From assembly GCF_002954705.1 (NCBI RefSeq), contig NZ_MSCO01000003.1:169124-216211 (forward strand): 47,088 nucleotides of DNA, given 5' to 3'. The first letter of the stretch is position 1, and the number at the start of each line of letters is the position of its first letter. The position numbers and the translations under genes were made by a program. Origin of the DNA: Aliivibrio sifiae. Lineage in GTDB: Bacteria; Pseudomonadota; Gammaproteobacteria; Enterobacterales; Vibrionaceae. The notes under the pieces were generated by a model that saw only the letters and a program-made list of their open reading frames with translations, had not been told where the DNA came from and made no database searches. Of this stretch, positions 1 through 9,348 are shown in pieces.

Positions 1-117
1 AAGGGTTAGGGAGGGGTCATTGCGATGAAGGTGGAATTGAATTCATCGCTAACTTAATTTATACGCTGTTAGTTCTTGACCCCCTCCCAGCCTCCCCCTT
101 AGTAAGGGGGAGGAGCT
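1..117. repeat. Family A repeat, MITE-like copy, cut by window edge
   Basis: This copy reads as the reverse complement of the element at 6887-7018. It has a GGTTAGGGAGGGG block at the left. At the right (about 80-117) it has the cccctcccag-cctccccctt block followed by a palindrome (ctccccctt/aagggggag). The left terminus lies outside the window. It has no coding potential. Confidence 0.7.
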
Positions 118-175
118 AAAATCAAAAGCGAGTACACCTGAAACCTAAAAACTCATCACATCAGCCATACTCGCT

Positions 176-214
176 CTTATAGTTTCTAATTAGCGCAGCG
201 TATAGTCTCTAGTT
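176..214. repeat. Family B repeat (tagttagcgcagcgtatag type)
   Basis: This is one of about eleven copies of a roughly 40-bp element whose core reads tagcgcagcgtatag between two inverted tagtttcta/tagtctcta arms. It lies downstream of the xanP terminator. The rest of positions 1-317 is repeat and terminator sequence; no gene was seen there. Confidence 0.7.
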
Positions 215-230
215 CTTTCTTCCCAAACAT

Positions 231-269
231 AAAAAAGACCGCAGACGATAATCATCTGCGGTCTTTTTT
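231..269 (-). terminator. Intrinsic terminator of xanP
   Basis: A perfect 15-bp stem (aaaaaagaccgcaga / tctgcggtctttttt) with a 9-nt loop lies about 50 nt past the xanP stop. It has A/T tracts on both sides, so it could work in both directions. It suits termination of the leftward xanP transcript. Confidence 0.85.
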
Positions 270-317
270 GTTTTTACTTGTCCCTCGAGCGAAGCGTACT
301 TTTTCTCGCCCCTGTTC

Positions 318-1709
318 TTAGATCTTCGCTTCTTCTTTCTCGTCTTCAAACACTTCATTGCTTGGAAGAATAATATTCAGAAGAATCGCTGTCACACCAC
401 CTGCAGTTACCCCTGATGAGAAGATATTTTTAATCATCTCAGGCATGAACTGAAGGATTTCAGGTTTTTGTGCCAAGCCAAGTCCCATAGAGAAAGACAT
501 TGCCATGATTAGGATTGCACGACGATCTAGCTCAACACGAGAGATAATACGCACGCCTGCCGCCGCAATCGTACCGAACATCACAATCGTTGCCCCGCCA
601 AGAACAGGTTCTGGAATAATTTGCACCATGCTTGCCACTCCAGGGAATAAACCAAGAATAACTAGCATACCCGCAATAAAGTAACCAACATAACGGCTAG
701 CAACACCAGTTAGCAAAATTACGCCGTTGTTTTGGCTAAACGTTGAATTAGGGAAGCTGTTAAATGCGGCTGCAATGGCTGAGTTTATGCCATCGGCTAA
801 TACGCCACCCTTAATACGCTTGATGTATACCGGTCCTTTTACTGGTTGCCCTGACACTTCAGACGTTGCAGTGATATCGCCAATCGCTTCTAGCGCGGTA
901 ATTAAGAAAATTAGAACCAAAGGAATAAACAGAGACCAATCAAAGCTTAGGCCATATTGCATTGGAATTGGCAGCGCGATAAGTTCAGCATCGTGATCCA
1001 TATTGGTATTAAGCATTCCCATTGCCCATGCAGCTAAAGTACCAACAGCCATTGCTATTACGATAGATGCCATACGTAGGTAGGGATTAGTTGCGCGGTT
1101 AAGCACAACAATAATTAATAAAACAGTACCAGCAAGCGCCAGTTTATCTAAGCTACCAAATGTGCCTTCACCCATAGCAGAATAACCTCCCCCCATAGAA
1201 ACTAAGCCTACTTGAATAAGCGTTAAACCTATTAAGGTAACGACAATGCCAGACACTAATGGAGTAATGATTTTTTGTGCGTATTCAAGGGCGCGAGATA
1301 AGAAGATTTCAGCAGTCGAAGCAACCAAGATAGTACCGAAAATGGCAGCCATCATTGTTGGAACATCAGCACCGCCAGCTTTAAGCGCTAAACCTGCACC
1401 AATGATTGGGCCTAAGAAGTTAAAGCTTGTGCCTTGAACAGAAAGAAGACCTGAACCAATTGGACCAAAGGTTTTGATTTGAATAAAAGAAGAAATACCA
1501 GAAGCGAACAGAGACATACTAATGATGGTATTAGTTTCTGCTGCTGGAACACCAAGTGTCTGACAAATGATCAGAGAGGGAGTAATAATCGCGACAAACA
1601 TCGCCAATAAATGCTGAAGTGCAGCAAATAAAGTTTGCGGTAGCGGTGGACGCTCATCTAATTGATAAATCAGTTCAGATGGTTTTGTGGTGTTATTTTT
1701 AACGGTCAT
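318..1709 (-). CDS. xanP: Xanthine permease, NCS2 nucleobase:cation symporter
   Basis: Inner-membrane proton symporter of the NCS2/NAT family, 463 aa, expected to import xanthine for purine salvage. The sequence closely follows E. coli XanP: the N-terminal [19 protein letters not shown], the QGTSFNF segment near residue 90-96, the [19 protein letters not shown] region (family substrate-site glutamate) and the SQNNGVI segment. About 14 hydrophobic segments fit the 14-TM NCS2 fold. The gene is monocistronic, with a strong terminator downstream and a promoter overlapped by a PurR-like box upstream. That operator fits a purine transporter. Specificity for xanthine rather than another purine is inferred from similarity. 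Confidence 0.93.
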   Translation of the reverse strand: MTVKNNTTKPSELIYQLDERPPLPQTLFAALQHLLAMFVAIITPSLIICQTLGVPAAETNTIISMSLFASGISSFIQIKTFGPIGSGLLSVQGTSFNFLGPIIGAGLALKAGGADVPTMMAAIFGTILVASTAEIFLSRALEYAQKIITPLVSGIVVTLIGLTLIQVGLVSMGGGYSAMGEGTFGSLDKLALAGTVLLIIVVLNRATNPYLRMASIVIAMAVGTLAAWAMGMLNTNMDHDAELIALPIPMQYGLSFDWSLFIPLVLIFLITALEAIGDITATSEVSGQPVKGPVYIKRIKGGVLADGINSAIAAAFNSFPNSTFSQNNGVILLTGVASRYVGYFIAGMLVILGLFPGVASMVQIIPEPVLGGATIVMFGTIAAAGVRIISRVELDRRAILIMAMSFSMGLGLAQKPEILQFMPEMIKNIFSSGVTAGGVTAILLNIILPSNEVFEDEKEEAKI

Positions 1710-1860
1710 GGCCGATATTCCTAATAGTATAACGTTGTCTTCAAAGCTCGCTGAATGGGAGTTTGAAGTGAGTAGGTGTCAATCTGTGATTGCTGTTAAT
1801 CAGAACCTATCTCTATTGGGATTGGTTGATTAAAATGAATTATTAATCAATTGGGACGGT

Positions 1861-1898
1861 ATTCTATAGATAAACAAATGAAAAGCAATCGTTTGCTA
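1861..1898 (-). promoter_or_regulatory. xanP promoter with PurR-like operator
   Basis: On the minus strand a -35 TTGCTT (1883-1888) and a -10 TAGAAT (1861-1866) are separated by 16 bp. A near-palindrome, AAGCAATCGTTTGCTA (1883-1898), covers the -35. Its core GCAATCGTTTGC differs from the PurR core GCAAACGTTTGC at one position. The leader to the xanP start is about 150 nt and no riboswitch was recognised in it. Repression by PurR in the presence of purines is inferred. Confidence 0.65.
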
Positions 1899-1923
1899 AA
1901 ATTTTTAAGAGCAGGGTGAAAAA

Positions 1924-2070
1924 AGAGGCGAGAATCGAGGACGCTTCGCTCGAGGGGCGAGGAAGAGCAAAAAATGAGGATTCAGGTCTCAGGTTTCAGG
2001 AAGGGCAAGAGTAGGGTTCAGATCGGTCGAGGGCTCCATTGCAGGGTTCAGGGGTGATTGTTGTGATATC
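1924..2070. repeat. Family C repeat block
   Basis: This block contains the units cgaggacgcttcgctcgagg, ggcgaggaagagc and ggattcagg/ggttcagatcg. The same units recur at 12178-12280, 13005-13095, 13318-13373 and 40697-40815. The 16-mer at 1953-1968 occurs as its reverse complement inside the beta-CASP gene near 37380. No gene was seen in the 672-bp gap 1710-2381 apart from the xanP promoter. Confidence 0.65.
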
Positions 2071-2087
2071 AACGATCACAATACAGT

Positions 2088-2270
2088 TCCTCCCCTTGTT
2101 CGAGAATGTTACTTGGCAGTAATTGTTAATATAAGGGGAGGCTAGGAGGGGTTGTAAATGATGAAGTTTAGTTTATCTGAATAAAAGTAAAGACAGCATA
2201 ACCAACCCCCTCTAACTCCCCCTTGTGTTCACTATATCGATCTCATGGTTATAGCGATAAAGGGGGAGAA
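2088..2270. repeat. Family A repeat, complete MITE-like element
   Basis: This noncoding element of about 183 bp has long imperfect terminal inverted repeats. The left arm (2088-2154, cctcccctt...aaggggag, then ggaggggttg) is mirrored by the right arm (2203-2270, caaccccctc, then ctcccccttg...aagggggag). Each arm is itself palindromic. An AT-rich spacer of about 48 bp lies between them. No transposase is present. Confidence 0.75.
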
Positions 2271-2282
2271 CTATTCTTTGTC

Positions 2283-2405
2283 GTTGTGATTTCATTGTCA
2301 TCTCTGAATTCTGCCAGCGAAGCGATCTGAACTCTGCTTTTGCTCTACTCAAGCGAAGCGTCTCAAGGACGGAGTCCATCTTCAGCAACTTGTTGCGTCC
2401 TGCTC
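2283..2405. repeat. Family C repeat block running into the comF 3' end
   Basis: The gaattctgccagcgaagcga unit (again near 40784) is followed by caaggacggagtcc and cttcagcaacttgttgcgtcctgctc. The last stretch also appears at 7093-7118, just past greB. It extends across the comF stop codon, so the repeat encodes the last residues of ComF. Confidence 0.65.
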
Positions 2406-3113
2406 TTTACTTTTCCCTGTCCTACAAATCGCATAAATATCAATTCGCTCAACCCCTGCCTTCCTCAGCTCAATGCACAGCAGATTAATCGTTGCGCCGG
2501 TAGTCACCACATCATCCACAATGGCTACGTGTTTATCTGTAATTGGTTTCATGACTTTAAATGCACCAACAAGGTTAGATTGGCGGAAAGAACGAGATAG
2601 TCCTTGTTGAGGGCGAGTCGCTTTAATGCGTTTTAAGATTTTAGTCTCACATCGAACAGCGTGTTTTCTATGATTAAATTCTCTTTCTAATGTCCATCCT
2701 AAGTGATCGCTTTGGTTGTAAGAACGCCACCAAAAGCGTTTCCAATGTAAAGGAACTGGAAGAATGAGAGGGGCGGGATCTGGAATGTAATTACTGAGTA
2801 ATACTCCTAAATCTTGAGCCAACCAAAATTGTTGAGCGTATTTAAGTTTGCCGACGTACTCCCTTAATGGTTCAGAATAATCACTGATACAAAATAAGCG
2901 GTCCCATTGTGGTGGGTGAATTAAGCAATCACCGCATACATCAGTTTCATGCTCGGTTTGTAAGCCACACTTTTTGCAGCGAGGAACCTTTAGGATTAAA
3001 TCCAAACACGGCTGACACCAAATGGTATCGGATGGAGGCATCGCTAAACCACAGTAATCACAATGGCTCATACCTAAACTTTGCATTGACCTTCGAAGTA
3101 ACCTGATGAACAC
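2382..3113 (-). CDS. comF: ComF/GntX-family phosphoribosyltransferase-like protein
   Basis: Protein of 243 aa. The N-terminal third holds paired CxxC motifs (CDYC, CQPC, CKKC, CGDC), predicted to bind zinc. The C-terminal half is a type I phosphoribosyltransferase fold with a PRPP-loop motif VAIVDDVVTTGAT. The family is linked to DNA uptake in naturally competent bacteria, including Vibrio, and its biochemical role is unsettled. The start is GTG at 3113 because AGGAGG stands four bases upstream; internal ATG codons lack such a site. It diverges from bioH, as in other Gammaproteobacteria. The last residues (about EQDATSC) lie in a dispersed repeat. Confidence 0.88.
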   Translation of the reverse strand: MFIRLLRRSMQSLGMSHCDYCGLAMPPSDTIWCQPCLDLILKVPRCKKCGLQTEHETDVCGDCLIHPPQWDRLFCISDYSEPLREYVGKLKYAQQFWLAQDLGVLLSNYIPDPAPLILPVPLHWKRFWWRSYNQSDHLGWTLEREFNHRKHAVRCETKILKRIKATRPQQGLSRSFRQSNLVGAFKVMKPITDKHVAIVDDVVTTGATINLLCIELRKAGVERIDIYAICRTGKSKEQDATSC

Positions 3114-3154
3114 TTAACCTCCTATGATTAATTAAATACGAATAGGTAGTGTAG

Positions 3155-3922
3155 ATGACAGCTCCTCTTTATTGGCAAACAGAAGGTAAAGGTTCCGATC
3201 TGGTTCTCATTCACGGGTGGGGAATGAACGGAGCTGTGTGGCAGCCAATTGTCGAGCAATTACGTTCTCAATACCGAGTCCATACCGTAGATCTCTCCGG
3301 CCATGGGCACAGTGCAGAACTCGGCAGTGCTGATTTTAATAAAATGGTGCAGCAAGTATTAGCTCAAGCACCAGAGAAAGCGGCGTGGTTAGGTTGGTCT
3401 TTGGGCGGATTAATTGCGACTCAAGCAGCGTTACTTTCACCTGAGCGAGTGAGCCAGTTAATCACTGTGGCAAGTTCCCCCCGCTTTTCTGCTGAGAAAG
3501 GGTGGCGAGGAATTAAGCCTGTTGTTCTCTCTTTGTTTACTGAGCAATTAAAAGATGATTTTAAATTAACGGTTGAGCGCTTTATGACCCTACAAGCAAT
3601 TGGGAGTCCAAATGCGAAGCAGGATATCAAGCAAGTAAAGCAGGCTGTTTTTTCAAGACCTGCACCAAATCAAGACGCTTTAGCTACAGGTTTAACTATT
3701 CTGGCCGATATAGATTTACGAGAGCATTTATCTCAATTACCCATGCCGGTGTGCCGAATGTATGGTCGTTTAGATGGATTAGTGCCAATTAAAGTTGCTC
3801 ATGATATGGATGAATTGATTCCACATTCAGTTAAAGTTATTTTTGATCAAGCCTCTCACGCTCCATTTATTTCACATAGCGATGAATTTATTACGGAATT
3901 ACATCGTTTTTTAGCTCGATAA
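3155..3922 (+). CDS. bioH: Pimeloyl-ACP methyl ester carboxylesterase
   Basis: Alpha/beta hydrolase of 255 aa that removes the methyl group from pimeloyl-ACP methyl ester, closing the BioC-BioH route to the biotin pimelate moiety. The expected catalytic triad is visible: Ser82 in GWSLGG, Asp207 in GRLDG and His235 in QASHAPF. These are the same positions as in E. coli BioH. The oxyanion-region HGWGMN stands at 20-25. The cytosolic protein has no signal peptide. It lies 41 bp from the divergent comF, the usual gammaproteobacterial arrangement. The small hypothetical gene 49 bp downstream is probably co-transcribed. Confidence 0.95.
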   Translation: MTAPLYWQTEGKGSDLVLIHGWGMNGAVWQPIVEQLRSQYRVHTVDLSGHGHSAELGSADFNKMVQQVLAQAPEKAAWLGWSLGGLIATQAALLSPERVSQLITVASSPRFSAEKGWRGIKPVVLSLFTEQLKDDFKLTVERFMTLQAIGSPNAKQDIKQVKQAVFSRPAPNQDALATGLTILADIDLREHLSQLPMPVCRMYGRLDGLVPIKVAHDMDELIPHSVKVIFDQASHAPFISHSDEFITELHRFLAR

Positions 3923-3971
3923 GATTAACTTTTAATTTAACTCGCTTAGTTTTTCGATAAGGAAACGTTTT

Positions 3972-4451
3972 ATGATCTTTTCACCTAACAGTGTCAGCGT
4001 GCCACTTATTGCACCCTCTGTTAATTTGCCAACAGAACAAGTAGCACGTGAAAATCGTGTTAAAAAGCCTGTTGTGCCAACGACAAAGATGAGCGAAACC
4101 ACGTCTGAAAAAGCAATTAAAGGCGATGATAAACAGCATAAACGTGATTCGTGGGAACCATCAGATCATCCCGGTTATGATGTGATGGAAGAGAAAGAAG
4201 AGTCCAAGCCTCGTTTTGGAACCTTGTATGATATTGATGATGACTTGGCAAAGTTAGCCAGATTGTTGTCGTTAGATACTTACGCTCAGGGTGAGGGGAT
4301 GGGCTACACCATGCGTTTTAATTTGCCAAAAGAGTTATTAGAAAAATTGGCAGAGATGGGAAGAATGGTTCGTCGTAGAAGTGTGATTAGTTTTCATTAT
4401 GATAAAGCGGTAGTGCCGAATAATCCGTCAGATATATTGGCTGTGTTGTAA
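3972..4451 (+). CDS. Conserved hypothetical protein downstream of bioH
   Basis: Protein of 159 aa that I cannot assign to a function. The first 80 or so residues are polar and rich in Lys, Glu and Thr, and probably disordered. The C-terminal half (about residues 84-159) is more structured, with a helical DDDLAKLARLLSLD segment and a basic MVRRRSV stretch before the end. There is no signal peptide, no membrane segment and no cysteine. AGGAAA precedes the ATG. From memory, a similar small gene follows bioH in other Vibrionaceae, so it is likely a real family-specific gene. Confidence 0.7.
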   Translation: MIFSPNSVSVPLIAPSVNLPTEQVARENRVKKPVVPTTKMSETTSEKAIKGDDKQHKRDSWEPSDHPGYDVMEEKEESKPRFGTLYDIDDDLAKLARLLSLDTYAQGEGMGYTMRFNLPKELLEKLAEMGRMVRRRSVISFHYDKAVVPNNPSDILAVL

Positions 4452-4533
4452 AACGGGAAGTGCGGGTTAAGAGCGTTCCTATGATCCTATGAGGAAAGCC
4501 CAAGGACCATAGGACCATGTTTTCCGTTCTAGT
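4452..4533. repeat. Family D repeat (accatagg type)
   Basis: This contains aagagcgttcctatgatcctatgagg and aaggaccataggacc. It is the same unit type as at 40825-40866, 44636-44668, 46473-46560 and 46917-47048. It separates the bioH operon from the convergent tex gene and could fold into hairpins. Confidence 0.6.
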
Positions 4534-6818
4534 TACTTCTTCGCCTTCGCAAACGCCGCTGCAAACGCGCCACCCATTGCCGCATTGCCAGCATCGTTAT
4601 TTGAACGTTGCTGTGGTTTATTTGATTGACGTTGAGGGCGGTTATCTTCCCCAGGCTGATCATTCAAACGCATAGAAAGCGCGATACGCTTACGTTGTGC
4701 ATCCACTTCCATCACCTTCACTTTTACGATATCACCAGCTTTAACTACTTCACGAGGGTCAGAAACAAACGTATCGCTCAAAGCAGAGATATGAACCAAA
4801 CCATCTTGGTGAACACCGATATCAACAAACGCACCAAAGTTAGCTACATTAGATACCACGCCTTCTAGAACCATACCCAGTTCAAGATCCGACACCGTGT
4901 TTACGCCATCTGCAAAGGTTGCCGTTTTAAACTCAGGACGAGGATCTCGGCCCGGCTTATCAAGCTCAGAGATAATGTCCGTTACCGTTGGTAAACCAAA
5001 ATCAGCACTGATGTAATCGTTAGCAGCAACCGAGCGTAAGAACTCAGTGTTACCAATAATAGCATCAATGGCTTTATTGTTTTTCTCTGCCATCGCTTTA
5101 ACCACGGGGTAGGCTTCAGGGTGAACCGCCGATGCATCCAGAGGGTTTTTACCATTCATCACACGTAAGAAACCAGCACATTGTTCAAACGCTTTAGGTC
5201 CTAAACGAGCGACTTTCTTTAAGGTAGTACGGTTTTCAAAACGTCCATTTTCATCGCGATAATCAACGATATTTTGTGCGATCGTCGTCGATAAACCAGC
5301 AACTCGTGTTAATAATGCAGAAGAGGCCGTATTTACATCAACACCAACGGCATTTACACAGTCTTCAATTACCGCATCTAATTTTTTCGCTAATTGGCTT
5401 TGACTAACATCGTGTTGATATTGCCCTACACCAATCGCTTTCGGGTCAATTTTCACTAGCTCTGCCAATGGATCTTGCAAGCGACGAGCGATAGAAACCG
5501 CACCACGGATTGATACATCTAAATCGGGGAACTCTTTTGCGGCTAATTCAGATGCTGAATAGACAGAAGCTCCTGCTTCACTTACGATAATTTTCGTTGC
5601 CGATAAGCCTGATTGCTTTAGTAAATCACCAACAAATGCATCGGTTTCGCGTGAAGCCGTGCCATTACCAATCGCAATCAAATCCACGTTGTGTTTTTTC
5701 ATTAACGTTTCAATTGTGTGTGCAGATTTAGCAATTTGGTTGTGAGGTTGGTTAGGGTAAATAGTATCTGTTGCCAGCACTTTACCTGTCGCATCAACCA
5801 CCGCCACTTTAGTACCAGTACGTAAGCCTGGATCTAAACCTAATGTCGTTTTAAGACCAGCAGGTGCAGCCATTAATAAGTCTTTAAGGTTAGTGGCAAA
5901 AACATCAATCGCTTCGTTTTCAGAACGCTCTTTTAATGCCCCCATTAACTCCGTTTCCATGTGCATTAAAATTTTAATGCGCCATGCCCAGCTGATCACT
6001 TGTTTACGCCATAAATCCGCAGGTTGAGACCCTAGAGTGATACCGTAATGATTAGCGATGATGATTTCACAGTAAGAGCCACGAACGCCTTCTTCTTGAT
6101 TTGGATCGGCATTAAGAGAAAGCTGTAAAAAACCTTCATTACGGCCACGAAGCATAGCAAGAGCACGGTGAGAAGGAACGCGCGTTAGTTTTTCATTATG
6201 TTCAAAGTAATCTTTAAATTTCTCGCCTGCGTGTTCTTGGCCATCGACCATTTTAGAGCTTAGTTCTGCATTCGTAGTTAAGTAGTTACGCACTTTCTCT
6301 AATAAGTTCGCGTCTTCAGCCATACGCTCCATCAGAATGGCACGAGCACCATCAAGTACAGCTTTGGTATCTGCAAATCCGTTATCAGCGTCAACATACG
6401 ATTGAGCGACATCTTCAGGGGTATTTTCAGGTTGTGTCCACAGTAAATCAGCCAGTGGTTCAATACCTGCTTCAATGGCAATCTGACCTTTAGTACGACG
6501 TTTACGCTTGAACGGTAAGTACAAATCCTCAAGACGAGTTTTGCTATCTGCACCTAAAATCTCACGCTCTAACTCAGGCGTCAGTTTTTCTTGTTCTTTA
6601 ATCGATTTTAGAATCGTTTTACGACGGTCATCTAATTCACGTAAGTAAGTTAAACGTGTATCCAGCGTACGAAGTTGAGTATCGTCCAAACCTTCTGTTA
6701 CTTCTTTACGGTAACGAGCAATAAATGGAATAGTGCTGCCTTCGTCAATCAATTGAACAGCAGCGGCAACTTGTTGAGGGCGAACGTTAAGTTCTTTAGC
6801 AATTATATTTATTATCAT
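4533..6818 (-). CDS. tex: Tex-family S1 RNA-binding transcription accessory protein
   Basis: Cytosolic nucleic-acid-binding protein of 761 aa (E. coli YhgF is similar in size). In order: an N-terminal helical Tex domain, a YqgF/RNase H-like domain starting near residue 327 ([19 protein letters not shown]), helix-hairpin-helix motifs near 500-560, and a C-terminal S1 domain near 645-718 ([20 protein letters not shown]). It ends in a low-complexity tail of about 40 residues rich in Gln, Asn and Ala. Tex proteins bind RNA polymerase and nucleic acids and affect transcription and stress tolerance. It lies upstream of greB in transcription order, separated by about 300 bp of repeats, so it is probably transcribed separately. 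Confidence 0.93.
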   Translation of the reverse strand: MIINIIAKELNVRPQQVAAAVQLIDEGSTIPFIARYRKEVTEGLDDTQLRTLDTRLTYLRELDDRRKTILKSIKEQEKLTPELEREILGADSKTRLEDLYLPFKRKRRTKGQIAIEAGIEPLADLLWTQPENTPEDVAQSYVDADNGFADTKAVLDGARAILMERMAEDANLLEKVRNYLTTNAELSSKMVDGQEHAGEKFKDYFEHNEKLTRVPSHRALAMLRGRNEGFLQLSLNADPNQEEGVRGSYCEIIIANHYGITLGSQPADLWRKQVISWAWRIKILMHMETELMGALKERSENEAIDVFATNLKDLLMAAPAGLKTTLGLDPGLRTGTKVAVVDATGKVLATDTIYPNQPHNQIAKSAHTIETLMKKHNVDLIAIGNGTASRETDAFVGDLLKQSGLSATKIIVSEAGASVYSASELAAKEFPDLDVSIRGAVSIARRLQDPLAELVKIDPKAIGVGQYQHDVSQSQLAKKLDAVIEDCVNAVGVDVNTASSALLTRVAGLSTTIAQNIVDYRDENGRFENRTTLKKVARLGPKAFEQCAGFLRVMNGKNPLDASAVHPEAYPVVKAMAEKNNKAIDAIIGNTEFLRSVAANDYISADFGLPTVTDIISELDKPGRDPRPEFKTATFADGVNTVSDLELGMVLEGVVSNVANFGAFVDIGVHQDGLVHISALSDTFVSDPREVVKAGDIVKVKVMEVDAQRKRIALSMRLNDQPGEDNRPQRQSNKPQQRSNNDAGNAAMGGAFAAAFAKAKK

Positions 6819-6886
6819 TTTTGATTCTTTTTATTTGTTAGAAATTTTAAAAGAAGACGACTTCGTCTTGAGAGCGCTTCGTTTAG

Positions 6887-7018
6887 CTCCTCCCCCTTAC
6901 TAAGGGGGAGGCTGGGAGGGGGTCAAGAGCTAGCAGTGTATGATTTAGTGAACTATGTACTCTTATTTGCTTTCATCGCAATAACCCCTCCCTAACCCTC
7001 CCCTTATTAAGGGGAGGG
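6887..7018. repeat. Family A repeat, complete MITE-like element
   Basis: This 132-bp noncoding element lies between greB and tex. The left terminus (ctcctcccccttactaaggg, then ggaggctgggaggggg) and the right terminus (cccctccctaaccctcccct, then tattaaggggaggg) are imperfect inverted repeats of about 33 bp. It is the inverse of the copy at 1-117. With the family C block after it, it fills the 300-bp gap 6819-7118; no gene was seen. Confidence 0.75.
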
Positions 7019-7059
7019 TACTGTATATTGAACGCTGTAATTTCAACGATCACTATTTC

Positions 7060-7118
7060 GCTCTTCCTGAATTCTTAAGGACGAAGTCCGCCCTTCAGCA
7101 ACTTGTTGCGTCCTGCTC
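7060..7118. repeat. Family C repeat at the greB 3' border
   Basis: The gaattcttaaggacgaagtc and cttcagcaacttgttgcgtc stretches match 2361-2405. The greB stop codon is the first triplet after this block. Confidence 0.6.
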
Positions 7119-7586
7119 CTAGTACCTAATCGAATTCACAAACCACTCTTTATCTCCTTCCGGTGTTTTCACAATAGCTTCTTCATCCACCTCTTTTTTG
7201 ATGAGTGCGCGAGCCATTGGAGAATCTATGGAGATGTAATCATGGCGGCCAAAAATTTCATCTGGACCAACAATGCGAAAAGAGAGGGTGTCGCCTTGTT
7301 CGTTTTCAATTTCAACGAACGCACCGAAAAAGATTTTGCCATCTTGTTGAGGGGAATAATCGACCACTTTTACTTGGTCTAAACGCTTACGAAGGTAGCG
7401 TACACGGCGGTCGATTTCACGAAGACGCTTTTTGTTGTATTGATAATCTGCATTTTCACTGCGATCACCTAAGCTTGCCGCCCAAGTCACTTTTTTTGTG
7501 ACTTCAGGGCGTTCTTCTTTCCATAGAAACGTGAGTTCATCTTGCAGCTTATTGAAGCCTTCACGTGTGATTAAATTGGTTTTCAT
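7119..7586 (-). CDS. greB: Transcription elongation factor GreB
   Basis: Cytosolic transcript-cleavage factor of 155 aa that enters the secondary channel of RNA polymerase and stimulates hydrolysis of backtracked RNA. The N-terminal coiled coil holds the family-typical TKKVTWAASLGDRSENADYQ segment near residues 30-50, including the acidic tip residues. The C-terminal FKBP-like domain carries FGRHDYISIDSPMARALIKK. The length and near-identity to E. coli GreB, especially the RPEVTKK segment, separate it from GreA. The E. coli neighbour is also tex (yhgF). The C-terminus ends slightly early (VNSIRY) at the edge of a dispersed repeat. Confidence 0.96.
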   Translation of the reverse strand: MKTNLITREGFNKLQDELTFLWKEERPEVTKKVTWAASLGDRSENADYQYNKKRLREIDRRVRYLRKRLDQVKVVDYSPQQDGKIFFGAFVEIENEQGDTLSFRIVGPDEIFGRHDYISIDSPMARALIKKEVDEEAIVKTPEGDKEWFVNSIRY

Positions 7587-7621
7587 TATTGCTGAATTAA
7601 ACTCCGAATGACGATACGCTA

Positions 7622-8560
7622 CTAATCATAGCGAATGCCTTTTTTAATGTTTGGATCTTCCATGGTTTTAAAACGTTTATGTAGCCACATCCATTGAGGA
7701 ATACAGCGAAGAATAATACGTTCAACCGCTTGGTTCATGACAGTTGCAGAACCAACAGGGTCTTTCTGCGGGAATTGGTCACTAATATCATTATCAATTT
7801 GTAGGTGATAATTATTATAAGTCCTAAAGCCAGAAGCAGTGACAACAGCACATTTACTTGCACTGATTAAAATATCAGATCCGACGGTAGTACAAGCATC
7901 AGGAACGGCAAAGAAAGGCACAAAAACCGATTTATTACGGTTATAGTCATGGTCCGGCATGTACCAAAGACGTCCACCTTTACGTAGTACTCGGAGCATG
8001 CCTTTAATGTCTTTACGATCAATCATTTGATTTCCATTATTGGTACGACCCCAATATTGGATGAAATCATAAGCAGGGTTGTTATGTGGTCGATACACCC
8101 CATAACCAGGAGAGAAGAAGGTAAATGCACGAGCTGTTAATTCCAGATTAAGCGCATGCACACAAACAACAAGAACACCACGGCCTTCTTTTTCAAGATC
8201 TAACATGTGTTGTTTGTTTTCAAAGCTAAAATGCTTTTCGATACGCCAGTTTGGCCATACCCATGCCATTGCTGTTTCAAAGATAGCTAAGCCAGAGTTT
8301 TTGAAATTCTCAACGATGATGGCTTCGCGCTCTTTTGCTTCCATTTTAGGAAACGCCAATTCCAAGTTACGACGAGCAACATGAGAGCGAGATTTTCCCA
8401 TTTTTAAACCCAGTAGACCAAGCCCTCTTCCGAGCTTATATGTCATTTTGTAAGGCAATAAAGTGACAGTAGCGAACAAAAGCCCAAAGCCAAACCATAC
8501 CCCCCAATATTTAGGATGTAGAAGAGCGATAGAGAACTGAGGGGCTTGGTATTTTGACAT
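7622..8560 (-). CDS. lpxL: LpxL-family lipid A late acyltransferase
   Basis: Inner-membrane acyltransferase of 312 aa that transfers a secondary acyl chain (lauroyl or myristoyl class) from ACP to Kdo2-lipid IVA. One N-terminal membrane anchor spans about residues 17-40. The HX4(D/E) motif is present as HALNLE near residue 134, and the family DRKD...WYMPDHDY segment follows. It resembles E. coli LpxL more than LpxM. It follows slmA by 25 bp, probably in one operon. From memory, V. cholerae has two such genes (lpxN, lpxL) at this place; only one is present here. The acyl chain used cannot be read from sequence. Confidence 0.85.
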   Translation of the reverse strand: MSKYQAPQFSIALLHPKYWGVWFGFGLLFATVTLLPYKMTYKLGRGLGLLGLKMGKSRSHVARRNLELAFPKMEAKEREAIIVENFKNSGLAIFETAMAWVWPNWRIEKHFSFENKQHMLDLEKEGRGVLVVCVHALNLELTARAFTFFSPGYGVYRPHNNPAYDFIQYWGRTNNGNQMIDRKDIKGMLRVLRKGGRLWYMPDHDYNRNKSVFVPFFAVPDACTTVGSDILISASKCAVVTASGFRTYNNYHLQIDNDISDQFPQKDPVGSATVMNQAVERIILRCIPQWMWLHKRFKTMEDPNIKKGIRYD

Positions 8561-8585
8561 CGTAAACCTATTTAATTAAATGGAT

Positions 8586-9176
8586 TTATTGGATCTGAGC
8601 ACTAAGGAGCGCCCAATGTTCGTTGAAATTTGCTGTTGGTTGATATTTAAAATCAGAACGCACAAAGCGACAGAAACAACCTTCTACTTGGCTAATAAGC
8701 TGTGCAGATAGAATCGCTTCATCAACGGGAAACGATTTTCCTTCGCGCAACATACGTTCGCGTAGGATCTGCTTAAACTGAAGTTCAATACGTTCAAAAA
8801 TTTGATTAATACGGTTACGTAGGCGCTCGTTTTCAAACATTAGGGCATGACCCGTCATAATACGAGTAAGGCCTGGATTGCGTTCAGCAAATGCTAAAAG
8901 CAATTTTAATAATAGCTCAATACGTTTTAAGGTATCTTTTTCTTCCTCGATAATGCGATTTATGCGCGAGAAAAGAGATTCTTCAATAAACTCAATCAAG
9001 CCTTCAAACATTTTCGCTTTACTTGGAAAATGGCGATATAACGCCGCTTCAGAAACTCCCACTTGTTTCGCAAGCTTGGCAGTGGTAATACGAGAAGCGC
9101 CTTCATTTGACTCTAGCATTTCGGCTAAAGCTTGTAATATTTCATCACGACGATTTGTTTTTCTTGGGGTCGTCAT
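8586..9176 (-). CDS. slmA: Nucleoid occlusion factor SlmA
   Basis: TetR-fold DNA-binding protein of 196 aa that blocks FtsZ ring assembly over the nucleoid. The helix-turn-helix lies near residues 28-52 ([20 protein letters not shown]). The C-terminal dimerisation and FtsZ-binding domain keeps the SlmA-typical [16 protein letters not shown] stretch. It differs from ligand-sensing TetR regulators by its length and by the coaBC neighbour, which is the standard gammaproteobacterial context. The gap to coaBC (about 180 bp) is occupied by repeats. Confidence 0.95.
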   Translation of the reverse strand: MTTPRKTNRRDEILQALAEMLESNEGASRITTAKLAKQVGVSEAALYRHFPSKAKMFEGLIEFIEESLFSRINRIIEEEKDTLKRIELLLKLLLAFAERNPGLTRIMTGHALMFENERLRNRINQIFERIELQFKQILRERMLREGKSFPVDEAILSAQLISQVEGCFCRFVRSDFKYQPTANFNEHWALLSAQIQ

Positions 9177-9252
9177 TGTTGTTCCTTTGTCTTTTTATTT
9201 TTAAGTGCAGAGTTCAAAGTGAGTATTGAAATATCAGCGAATATAAAACAAT

Positions 9253-9308
9253 TCCTCCCCTTGTATAGACTACATCGATCTCATAGCAATAACGATAAAG
9301 GGGGAAAA
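9253..9308. repeat. Family A repeat, single-arm copy
   Basis: Only one palindromic arm is present (cctccccttgtatagac ... cgataaagggggaa). It resembles the right arm of the 2088-2270 element. Confidence 0.6.
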
Positions 9309-9348
9309 CCATCTCTGGTGCTGTAACTTCAACAGCTATTTCTGCTTT

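Noticed and set aside
7205-7501. Rightward 98-codon frame opposite greB
   Set aside because: It lies wholly within the strongly conserved greB coding sequence on the other strand.
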